Assembly (NCBI GenBank): GCA_012295275.1
Contig: CM022676.1
Coordinates: 13,396,379-13,460,378 of the forward strand
Origin: Chrysomallon squamiferum
Lineage: Eukaryota > Mollusca > Gastropoda > Neomphalida > Peltospiridae
Length of the DNA: 64,000 nt
Reading direction: 5' to 3'
Notes under the pieces: model-generated
What the model saw: only the letters and a program-made list of their open reading frames with translations
What the model was told of the DNA's origin: nothing
Database searches by the model: none
Made by a program: the position numbers and the translations under genes
In this document: positions 26,001 to 36,000 of the stretch, one piece after another
Layout of the letters: each line of letters starts with the position of its first letter
Numbering within the stretch: position 1 is the first letter of the stretch

Positions 26001-28638
26001 TTAAACTAAGTAAGACACATTGGTATCACTAAAAGTGGCATTTAGTGTATGTTCAGAAAATGATTAGGTATAATGATTACATGATTTTCATTGAAATTGG
26101 TGCTTCACACTAATTTTATCAAAAGTGTTTATTAAAGATCCCTTTTCTCTGATAAGAATGAGTAACGGTATTACGGTGACAATGTGTTTCTATCTTATAT
26201 CAACATAATTATAGAACTCTCAAATAATTGTTAATATCAAAATATTACAGATTTGATGAATAGTGCATATAGCAATCTTTCTTCTTTTCTTTTCTTTTTC
26301 TTCTTTTTCTTTCTCTTAGATTTAATTAGTATATTTCTTACTAGATGGTCCACTGAATCACCACCCTATAATAACAATTAACCGTTAAAAATATGTTTTG
26401 GTATCCCCATTATAATATCAATAATATCCAAATGAACCTCTAAAGTAGGTCACCAACTATGGGACAAGCTCAAATTTTGAAATTTCAATTTTATTTTGTT
26501 ATCTATTAGGACATTTTCCAAATTCAGATGGAAACTAACCATTTAAATGCACACGTGTTCAGCCATATAGAAAAATAGTGAAACTGAAACAAAATAATGT
26601 TATTGTTGAGATAATACACTTTTTTAAAGTCAGCTTTTGTAAACATTAGAAATAATAAGAAGAAAGTTATAAAAAAGTCAGAACAAATATACAATATAAT
26701 CGTTTCGACACATAAGGAATTTGCATGGAGAAGATAGTAACAGGTTAAAGGAATAATGTGTAATTTAAACTAAAAAAAAAATGAAAGAAGGAATCATGTA
26801 CAACAATAAAGATGTTCTTGAATTAATCAATGTCTGATTAAGATGTCTTTTCAATACGATTCCATCTCTTATTGTAATTCTTTATGTTGCTATTCAAAAG
26901 GGTAATTTGATGTAAAATGTGTTTGTGTAGCGCAGTGTGATTGAAAACTATTGAAAACAAATAACCAATATGTCTCTTATGTGATAGATGAAATGATAGT
27001 TTAGCAACAATAAGATTAAGCGTTGAGCTGTTCACTTAAGTCTAGTCTACATATATAGCTAACAAAACAAGATTATATTTCACAGTAACATTTTGTATAT
27101 TCATAACTAAACTGACTGTAATAGAACTGTAAAGCTTTCAAACATGGAAACAGAGGTCAGAGGAAATACTTTTATACTCACCGAGGCTAAACTGTAGTTA
27201 TTTTAATCTTTTAAAGCAGCTTTAGACTTGTATTACTAAGAAGCAGCTAAATATGTCATAGCATTAATATTAATTTTATGACTACAACAAGCCTGCCTGA
27301 ACACATGTATGAAAGGAATATATGGCTAAACATTACCCACATCCATGAATGTTTCACAAACATTTAGGAAAACTGACTTGTATCATAAGGCTAATTTAAA
27401 TGTTATTTTGTACTTAGTACCTAAAAAAAATGTGTCAAAGTTCAAGTTTTTTATAGTTTACTGTAATAACAAAATAATGATTTTTATGTTAGATGGGATT
27501 AAACATGACAATGTCCCACATAACAGTATGTAAAACACTACTCAAGTGACAGTTATTGAACTAACACACACACACACGCACACACACACACACACACACA
27601 TACACACAATTCTCAGAAAAAAGACCACATATCTACAAAGTACAAAAGTAGTAATATATATACATACATACATATAATGGACACTGGAAAAAAACGGATT
27701 ACCGTCTACACCAGCCATGATTTTGGTCCCGAATTTACGTGCATACATTACGTTATTAAAACTTTTAATAAACCGAATCCTGCATACGGTTTGTCGAAGG
27801 TAATTAACCATACACACATACAATTACCTGTTAATATAATAATATTATCATAGTTTTTCATGTCCATTTTCAAACTAGAATTTATCTGAAGAAATATGTC
27901 CATTTTCAATACCAATACCGATACCAGTATTATTAGTAGGGAGCTGTGTTACTTTTAATTTGTTTGTTAGCACATCCATAAATCCACGAGACGGTAACAA
28001 GCTTTGCCGTAACACCATAGTGAAGAAACTGAAAAGTGATTATTGGTGTAATACGCTAAGAAGTCCGACCAAACTGATAAATACAAGTTGACACCAAACA
28101 ACGACTACTTACCAGATAGCCAAAATGTCTGAACTGAGATCTGGCCGTAACGTACCGGGAGAAACTGGGTATTCCTGTTTCCGTTAGGGGGCCAGATAAG
28201 CTACCCGGCTTACGGTTTGTCGAAGTTAATTAACCAGTAACGTGAGTTTTGGGGGATGAAAACCGATCCGGTATGCATAATATACAGGATTCGGTTTAAT
28301 AAAAGTTTTAATAACGAAGTGTATGCGCGTAAATTTGGGACCAAAATCATGGCTGGTGTAGACGGTAATCCGGTTTTTTCCAGTTTCCACTGTATGTATG
28401 TATGTATATTATTAATTTTGTACTTTGTAGATATGTGGGGGGTTTTCTGGGAATTTTGTGTTCGTGTGTGTGTTTTTATAAAATCAGCTTACTTTTTCAT
28501 TGATTTTCCAATTTACTGATAGTTTTCCTAAGTTATAAAAAATTTGATTCGTTCTGATTCTTTTCTAATATTTTTGTTCCAATCTGTTATAACAGAATTG
28601 ACAACAAGAGAAACAACAAAGTCAATCAGTAAGTGTTA

Positions 28639-28682
<44 letters not shown>

Positions 28683-29703
28683 TCTACAAGTTAACTATAT
28701 ACATATCTTCTTTTTATATAATTCACTATGTCCTATTTGTTAATGTTAACTTTATTATATTTCTTAATATTCGTTTTATTACGTTGATATGTTAGATTTC
28801 ATTCTGTACCAGTGCATGTGTATATATATGTGAGCAGCCTGTGTGTATGTCTGTGTACACGTATATAAATGTCTGAATATGTGGTTGTATTTTTGCACGT
28901 GTGCCTCTAGATCTCTTTGTACATATGTACATTTATTGATTTATTTGTTTATTTATTTATTTGTTTGTTTGTTTGCTTTTTTTTTTTTTTTTTTTTTTAA
29001 TATAATATAAAACAAGCAGGTTCTCTTCAATTTCAGTGCAATCATATCAAAGTGATCATCGAAATCATTTCAGTCATGTCTATATTACTTTCATTGTCAT
29101 TCTTTCTGCTGGCTTGAATCTAATCTGATTTTTCAACTAATATAAGTAATTGTCTTAACAAACAAAAATGTATGTTACACATTATAAATAATATTTTTAT
29201 ATTAATAGATTAATGTTTTATAATAATAAGATGTAACTCTTTATATTTAATTAGTAATTACAATTTTATAATATTGTTGCTTATATTTAATAATTAATCA
29301 CTTATTCATGAAAAAATATATTATAAATCTTCTTTAATTTTTAATAACAGTTCATGAAGAAAGAAATACTATTATGGTATTTAATTACAAAGTAGAGTTC
29401 TGAAAAAGCAAAATGTCATTGGTAACATTATTCAGTTTTCAGACGAAATAAATGTAATTACTTATTTTATTTATCTATGACAGTTTTAGAAGAAACATAT
29501 GCTATATATTACAGCTTTAGTAGAACAAAGTGTTATATATATTATTTATCACTTACAGCTTTTGAAGAACAAAATGTTATTATATAGGTTATTTATCTAT
29601 TACAGGTTTGGAAGAACAGAGTGGTTCTAGTTCAGCTGTAGGTTCTGTGACTGTCACTGTTGTGATAGTGATACTTGTTTTTTTTCTTAGAAGACGTGGA
29701 TAA
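21253..29703 (+). CDS. Receptor A: short-tailed two-Ig membrane receptor (4 exons)
   Basis: Exons 21253-21307, 23970-24278, 25282-25581 and 29606-29703 join in phase 1 throughout. They give 762 bp, 253 residues plus stop. Residues 1-18 are the signal peptide, 19-121 a V-like Ig domain with extra cysteines, and 122-221 a C2-like Ig domain. Residues about 232-250 form a transmembrane helix followed by RRRG and a stop. The tail has no tyrosine and the helix no charged residue, so by itself it cannot carry an ITAM/ITIM signal. It could be a decoy, an adhesion form, or a partner of another chain. The terminal exon resembles the TM exon of receptor C (60016-60153) but is shorter. An AATAAA lies at 29957. 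Evidence is splice phase and homology only; no transcript support. Confidence 0.72.
22170..22295 (+). pseudogene. Type A leader/promoter relic
   Basis: It keeps the palindrome ACAGCGCTGT at 22195-22204 and a leader-like tail (ATATTTAGTTGTTTCTATCATGA) but has no ATG and no donor. The following 22300-22560 resembles the intron found after the type B leaders (34480-34800, 47000-47300). Confidence 0.6.
22700..22880. repeat. Compound trinucleotide microsatellite
   Basis: ATC, ATT, GTT and AGT trinucleotide blocks in succession, inside intron 1 of receptor A. Poly-Ile/Leu/Ser frames are artefacts. Confidence 0.95.
23036..23076. repeat. (AT)n microsatellite
   Basis: Perfect AT run directly upstream of the third leader relic. 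Confidence 0.95.
23085..23240 (+). pseudogene. Type A leader relic, start codon lost
   Basis: Promoter and 5'UTR are recognisable (GAGTAATAACGTGACGCAGTA, then ACAAGGTTAGTCACAG). The start is ATTGGCGCTGG where intact copies have ATGGCGCTG. The leader is followed by ATTTTAAAG instead of a donor. Not usable as a first coding exon. Confidence 0.75.
23970..24278 (+). CDS. Receptor A exon 2: V-like Ig domain D1
   Basis: Acceptor TATTTTAG, donor CATG/GTAAAA, phase 1 to 1. It starts QYTLTKSEKYVFPG and has a B-strand Cys in SITFTC, core Trp in VLWITPG, extra cysteines in GTSCTG and QYSCSGG, and an F-strand-like WKC. The same extra-cysteine pattern appears in D1 of receptor C (53075-53380) and partly in D1 of receptor B (36185-36502), so these are orthologous membrane-distal domains. 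Confidence 0.82.
25282..25581 (+). CDS. Receptor A exon 3: C2-like Ig domain D2
   Basis: Acceptor TTTTAAAG, donor CAAG/GTAGGT, exactly 300 bp, open. Landmarks are EINCSTNPC, AVITWTLDG, EDNGKRLVCSATNG. It is the intact relative of the two palindrome Ig exons and shows what they lost. Its intronic surroundings (24840-26600) are also homologous to the palindrome arms. Confidence 0.85.
25649..25712. repeat. (CA)n-rich microsatellite
   Basis: Imperfect ACACAC/ACGCAC run just downstream of receptor A exon 3. Confidence 0.93.
27555..27825 (-). mobile_element. Short dispersed element, copy 1
   Basis: The reverse complement matches 28235-28480, including ACCAAAATCATGGCTGGTGT, ACGGTAATCCG, a TATG run and a GT-rich end. 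It is inserted in a segment that is uninterrupted in the palindrome right arm (13545-13590), which marks it as an insertion of about 260 bp. No coding capacity. Family unknown; it could be a SINE or MITE. Confidence 0.55.
28205..28480 (+). mobile_element. Short dispersed element, copy 2, inverted relative to copy 1
   Basis: Same body as copy 1 in the other orientation. The flank TACGGTTTGTCGAAGTTAAT at 28210 also occurs in direct orientation at 27785. The pair could form a hairpin in a pre-mRNA of receptor A. Confidence 0.5.
28641..28681. repeat. (AT)n microsatellite
   Basis: Perfect AT run in intron 3 of receptor A, at the end of the module homology. Confidence 0.95.
29470..29605 (+). repeat. 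Tandem decayed splice-acceptor/exon-start units
   Basis: Four successive copies of CAG followed by a sequence like TTTTAGAAGAAAC, at 29481, 29512, 29556 and 29603. Only the last is used as the acceptor of the TM exon. This looks like repeated duplication of an exon's 5' edge. Confidence 0.55.
29606..29703 (+). CDS. Receptor A exon 4: transmembrane helix and four-residue tail
   Basis: Acceptor CTATTACAG, phase 1. It reads LEEQSGSSSAVGSV followed by TVTVVIVILVFFLRRRG and TAA. It aligns with 60016-60153 of receptor C, but a shorter glycine/alanine linker and a stop codon after the first tail residues make it end early. Confidence 0.78.
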
Positions 29704-31300
29704 TTTTCAAACAAATCTGGTATCTCGTTAAACAATCTGCAAACTATGGTAAACTAAACAATAACAGTAATTCTCTTGTAGGTTATTTTCCTCCATTCTG
29801 AATCCCTCAGTGATAATAATCTATACCTGAAGATTCTTACCTTTTAGCATAATGGCAAAAAACACAAAATATCCGATCTAATCTTTCACAAATATTACTT
29901 AAAAATATGTTGTAGTATTAGTATTTGTTCTCATTTTATACCTTCGTACATGAACAAATAAAAGAAAATATTGAAGAGTTTTACTTTATTAGCAATGAAA
30001 TGTTTGATATATTTGGCATACTCTTTTACAATTATGTTTTACGTTAATAAAATTCTTGTTCTGTCTCGTTAACGTTAATTTTATTTCTCTACATTTGTCA
30101 TGAAAATAAATATTATGTTAAATTTTAACTTATTTTCGCTTTTGTTTATATTATATTACAGTTCATTTGACTAGCCCTGACTAAACGTTTCAGACACTAG
30201 TATAAAAATTACCACTATTCTTCGAATAACTTAGGTCTGTATGTATTTGTATAATTCTGAATTGGGAGAAAAATGTCAGTTAAATTTACTGAATTTCTTC
30301 ATAAAAATATTTACACGGTAAAACAATAAAAATATTACTGTGGAAAAAATGTTTACTTTATACAGGCAATATACGATAATAAACATCAGCTTCTAAACGA
30401 TCCTTGCTAATGTCATGAAGAACTAGATTATTAAAAACATTTCAAATGCATCCAGTTGAGATTTTAGGGACAAACATTTTAAAAAGAATTAAAGAGTAAA
30501 CATGATTATGGTTGCTAATTAGACTTGCATTGTTAAGTTGTCACTCTGTCCAAACTAAAGAAGATAAAACATTTTCAATCTTCTTAAAATCGGCCTTGAC
30601 CTACAACGTTCAAGTAAACAAAATCACAGATTCACACACAGACACATATGCAGTACAAATATCTTGGTTCTAATGTTACGATATGAGTAAATATACATTT
30701 TTGCACGAAATATGTATTTTATACATTATTATCAATGTCATATAAAAACAGAATACAGTTTACATGGGAAAACATGGGATTTTTTGTTGTTTCGCTCTAG
30801 GAGACTAAATGACGGGATCCACGTACTTTGTAGTTTCAGTCATAATTGTCAAGATTGTTTCAGGTAATAATATGTACAATCAAAACGTTATCAAAAAAGA
30901 AAAAGCCTCAGCAAATCGCAATCTAAAAACAATAGTGCTTTTTATTATTTATTTATTTATTTATCGTCAAACAGATGGATCAGTTGTACATAACACAAAA
31001 CAACTACACTGGTGTCTTACCACTGCTTGACATAAAGAGTCAGTAAGAGCTGAATGTGACGCGAGTTTGAAATTATCCAGATTTTTTGTTCTTCTTTAGC
31101 TTCTTTTTTTTTCTTCTCGTTGTTGCTGTGTTGTTGTTTATTTATTCATTTATTTTAATTTAATTTAATTTATTTATTTGTTCCTGCTCGTATTTGAAAG
31201 AGTTACATTTTAACTATTACAGTGGCAGACACTTCACTTCTTTCTGTCTACTTCCCTTACTGCGATAAACATGTTCGTATTTCACTCACTGGCTGAACGT
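29704..31300. other. 3' flank of receptor A and intergenic spacer
   Basis: Contains a candidate poly(A) signal AATAAA at 29957. The rest is AT-rich non-coding sequence with a short TATT run near 30945-30962 and no exon-like features. Confidence 0.6.
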
Positions 31301-31309
31301 TACAACGCC

Positions 31310-31437
31310 GAGACTAGCAGACGCTTTACAGTTTGAGAGAGGTAGAGAGCTGTAGTAATAACGTGACACAGTAAGATGACCTAGATACAGTACAACTCGT
31401 GTACCCGGAAGAAACAAGTTTAAACACAACATTCACA
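31310..31437 (+). promoter_or_regulatory. Type A promoter/5'UTR, array member 1 of receptor B
   Basis: Carries GAGCTGTAGTAATAACGTGA, GATGACCTAGATACAGTAC and CGTGTACCCGGAAGAAAC before ATG. Family conservation only. Confidence 0.5.
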
Positions 31438-31492
31438 ATGGCGTTAGTGGGATATTTGTTTGTTTCTGTTATGATTTGTACATACAGTCTGG
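31438..31492 (+). CDS. Receptor B leader candidate 1 (type A)
   Basis: MALVGYLFVSVMICTYSLG; donor GTAAGTT; phase 1. Fully intact. Confidence 0.8.
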
Positions 31493-32652
31493 GTAAGTTA
31501 TTGGAATTGTTAGATTAATAGTGTGACATCAATATATAATCGTAGCAACTTCAGCGGAATCTTTTCGAAATTTTTCGAGACTTTAAGCTATGAATAAGCT
31601 ATGACGTTTTCGTGTGCTGATAACGATACAAAACTAGAACAGTTTTTAATTCAATACTTTGATTTGTTGTAGCGTTCACTTAGTCAGTCTGTTGTCAAAA
31701 CAACAAATGTAAAGAGATAAAACTCTTCTCTGATGTATTTTCAACCTTTCCAAATTAACTTGAGATTAGAATTTTCTTGAAATATATTCTATAATTATAA
31801 CAAAACACCAACTGTGTTCATTTTGATTTTCTGTTTGTATCAATGAATGTTTTTGACGCGCTAATTGCAGCAAAAGAAAATCTTCATTATAATGAAAGCT
31901 TCTGTTATATATCGTTCCGTCATTTGTACACGTGCATGTGAATTTAATAATATTAAATTATTATACAGATATAAACACGTTACACTGAGCGCATATCATA
32001 AATATAAAATTTAATGTAAGTTTATTTATTAACAATGAAACAAATTAAATTTTATGCAATAAATAGAAACTTTCCAGATTAAGCGACTTCACCACAAATA
32101 AACAAATTTATTGTAAATGAAATCTCGTAATTTTGTTTTGTTACTTGAGCAAAAGCAAATAATAAAATAAATAATATATGGAAAATTGTAGAAGTTTTTA
32201 CACAATGACAACGCTGTAGTAGAAGTGCGACACAGTAAGTTAATCTAGATACAGTCTGTGTAGACAGAAGAAACAATCCAGTCACAGTACACACAATGCC
32301 GCTCTTAATATATTTATTTGTTTCTCTCATGATTGTTACATACAGTTTAGGTGAATTTTATACTATTATGATAATTTTTATTATTAGTTGCAATAGTAGC
32401 AGTACTTTGTTTTGATTTTTTCGATACGATTAAACAATGACATGATTACAATTGTAAAAAAAACACATTACACTCTAGTACGCACTTCTGCTGATGTCAT
32501 AAGCAAGTTCTTATTTAACAGTTAATACTAGGCTAAACCAGAATAATTTTATACAACTGAGATAAAAGTTTATTAATATTTAGTTTCTTGGTGCCGTTTC
32601 TGCACAAATGCGTTTGAAAATACCTCAGTTTTCTTAGGGCCCGTTCTGAAGT

Positions 32653-32689
<37 letters not shown>

Positions 32690-33022
32690 GCTACTACTAC
32701 TACTACTAATAATAATAATGAAAATAATGAACATATCTTTGAAAATTCATAACTTCACTTCTGCTGGTATTACATTTACAAGGGATTAATTAGAGTCGCT
32801 AAATAAGAAATAAAGTTAATTAACTATAAGAAAAAAGAAGACACTTTTACACAGTGAGAGAGCTGTAGTAATAACGTGACACTGTAAGTTGACCTAGATA
32901 GAGTACAACACGTGTACCCGGAGGAAACAAGTTTAGTCACAACATTCACAATGGCGCTGTTGAGATATTTACTTGATTCTTTCTTGACTATCAGATCATG
33001 TCTAGTTATTTTAAAAACAACG

Positions 33023-33092
<70 letters not shown>

Positions 33093-36000
33093 TAATTGTT
33101 CTTATTAATTTTTATTTTTTTTATTTTTAATATTATTATTATTTTTTATATATATTCTTTAACTGATATATGTTAGATATTGCAGAGAGTGATGTGAATG
33201 TAAACGAGCCAAAGCTGAATTTCACTGACTTTTTAAAGACATTCTGAGAACCTGCGTGAATGTGGGAGTGAAGCAAATTTTAAACCTAAGGGAAAAAGAC
33301 TGAATAAGGAAATATGTCCTGAATGACATACATTATTATTTGAATCAAATTTCAAACATAAGTTTAATTTTTCCCACTAAACTAATTAAACACACTTCTT
33401 CCACCATAAGTTCAAACATTATTTCCAAGCCATTGCGCCAATCGCAGAAAAATCAGATAAAAAGTTAATACTACTCAAGAAATAAATAATCACCACAACA
33501 CTTGAGAAACTGGTCCGAAAAATTTCACTTTTAATTTTTAATCTTTTTTAAAATTATTAAATTTTTTTTTTTTTTTTTTTGTTCGCATCAGAAATAAATA
33601 AACGGCTCAAAAACTTCAAAGATTTTGTAATGATGGCCTCCAACACATAGTCTTAATTAAGATTATGCTAAGAAATGATGTCACTAAATAACTGCTCCGA
33701 TATCATTTCAATGCAGATTGAATCGCTTATAAACTGGGCACAATGAAAAGAGTTGATCTAGTTATCTGTAATACCTCGGCTGTGCACTTGAGTCAATAGG
33801 CGCTTTTCTACTCTCAAACCAAACGCTATCAATAGAACATTGAATATCGAAACGTTCTCTAGATTTGCTATCAGAGTGGTAAACGTTTTTCTCGCTCTAA
33901 CGGTAATCACACCAAAAGATTTCTTCCTGCTAATCCACAGAAATAGCCTGAATAGTGGCCACAGCGAAGTTCTTTTGCAAATCATCATTTAGAAAAAAAT
34001 ATATGTTTGACAACTAGTTTTTATTTAATTTATTTATTTATTTTTATTTTTATTTATATATATATATTTTTAACGAAGCTGAGTTAAGGCATCATGTATC
34101 ATTAATTAGTAATCCTATTGGTAATATCACCCATGAATAATTTTAATTTATGAAAACAACAATAATAGAAACGACTACGCAAAATCACATTCTACTGAAA
34201 ACAGACGATGTTAAGATTTTGTCATTTTTTATTACGATGTTGTGAAATGCAGTGCTCTGCAGTGCTAGAGAAATGTACAGTGACAGTTTGAGATGGTGTA
34301 GTGTTACAACACACTGACACACACTGCTAAACTTAACATAGAGCAAAGCAAGGCAGTTAGAAACTAGGTCAGATTCCAGAAAATGTCAGTTTGGATCGTT
34401 TCTACAGTAATGTTATTCCAGATAACGGGGATCTTCTCCCTGACTGTGAAAAGTATTTTAGGTAAAATATTTGTTTTCAATGTAGCCTCTTCTTTATTAT
34501 CTGTTTGTTCTTTATGTTTTATTATTATTTCCATTTATTCATTTTTCTTGTAGATGTGTTGTTTTAATATGTTGTTGAGAGCTAATGAGGTGGTATAATT
34601 AGACTAGATCTAAAAAGTTAAAAAAGAAAACTAGACGTTAGAACCTGGACTGGATATATTGATTTAGGAAAAATAAAGGACAACAGTGCACGTGACTGTC
34701 ACAAGGTGACTGGTAGTGTAAAACGATTCTCTCTCTTAATTAGCTCATTCAACTTTAACTGTTGATAGTATAACCGAATTAATCTAACTTTAGTGATTCT
34801 GATAAAACCAGGTAATTGTCCTCTTTTATATATATATATAAAATAACAATAATAATAATAATAAAATTAATATATATAGTAATTTTTTTCGCAACTTAGT
34901 TTTCTGCCCTAGACGAGATGTTTCACTTTCTCCGTTAGTAAGAAAGCCAGAATTTTCTTTCTTCCCTTTTCTTCTTTTGAGATGAGTTGTCTTTTATTGC
35001 TTCTTGCCCCTCCCCCCACTGCAGAGAAACAAATAAGTGTAACAAGTTAAAGTATGATGTAAAATGGACAGAAACATATATTAAAAGATAAAAAAAATAG
35101 TTTGTTTATTAATATATTTAAAACATTTTAAAGAAATAGAAATAACTAAGAACAAGTTACATCAGTATAGAGAATTCAGTTTATTGTAGAAAATGTTTGG
35201 TAATTTATTTATTTTATCTAATCTAAAGAAATAGATGAACAAATGAAATAAAGTGAATTAAATATATGAAAAAAGAAGACACTTATACACAGTGACAGCG
35301 CTGTAGTAATAACGTGACACAGTAAGTTAACCTAGATAGAGTACAACTCGTGTACCCGGAAGAAACAAGTTCAGTCACAACATTCACAATGGCGCTATTG
35401 GGATATTTACTTGTTTCTCTCTTGATTGTTACTATTAATTAATTAATTAATTATTTTTATTTGGAACATTAAAGCAGAATCCAAAGCCAGGATTGTATTA
35501 GAAACGCCACTTGCTTAGAAAAACATGTACAAAACAAGGGTAAATACCATTATCGAATAGCGTACTGTTTTAAATTAAACGGGAAAAAATATTGTTATTT
35601 TTAAAGAAAACAACGATGCACTGGATTCGTGCTACACCGTTGCAGTCCACGAATATACGACTTTAAATATATAGTTAAGATCAAAACAGGTAAAACACTA
35701 GTAAAACAGTTACAGTGAAGAAAAACTGAATTTCAGTTATCAGCAACAAACATTTCATACCTGTACAGATTCTCATATATAGGAAAGCAAACACAATTGT
35801 CTTTGATAAAGCAAAGAGACCATAGCAGCTAGGAGAAACAAAAACCAAAAGAATACCAAAAATACCAACAAAAACAAAAATAATAAATAAATAAATAAAG
35901 CAATATCATTTTCAGGTGAAAAATGGGCAATTCAGATTTTGTTTTGTATTACGGTGTTCTACAGTGACAGCTATGATATGTCGTAATTTTACGACATATT

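Larger units (their letters stand above)
24840..28640 (+). repeat. Third copy of the palindrome module
   Basis: Similarity to the arms is seen at 24920-24960, the Ig exon, 25870-26090, 26510-26600, 27490-27560, 27830-27930, 28485-28530 and 28585-28625. The parts at 27490-27560 and 27830-27930 run in the opposite orientation relative to the Ig exon, so this copy has been rearranged. It lacks the long-tail TM exon. Confidence 0.6.
31320..35790 (+). repeat. Leader-array segment, copy 1 (upstream of receptor B)
   Basis: Order of members: type A (31438), A (32296), A (32951), B (34383), A (35389). The segment is collinear with 44390-48680, including non-coding matches such as GTCAATAGGC (33792 and 46464), TTAACCGAATTAATCTAACT-like sequence after the B leaders, and the 35630-35770 intron matching 48540-48680. 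Confidence 0.85.

Noticed and set aside
26838-27035. 65-residue minus-strand open frame in receptor A intron 3
   Set aside because: No recognisable features; AT-rich chance frame.
33758-33988. 76-residue minus-strand open frame
   Set aside because: The homologous region in array 2 (about 46400-46530) does not conserve it, so it is a chance frame.
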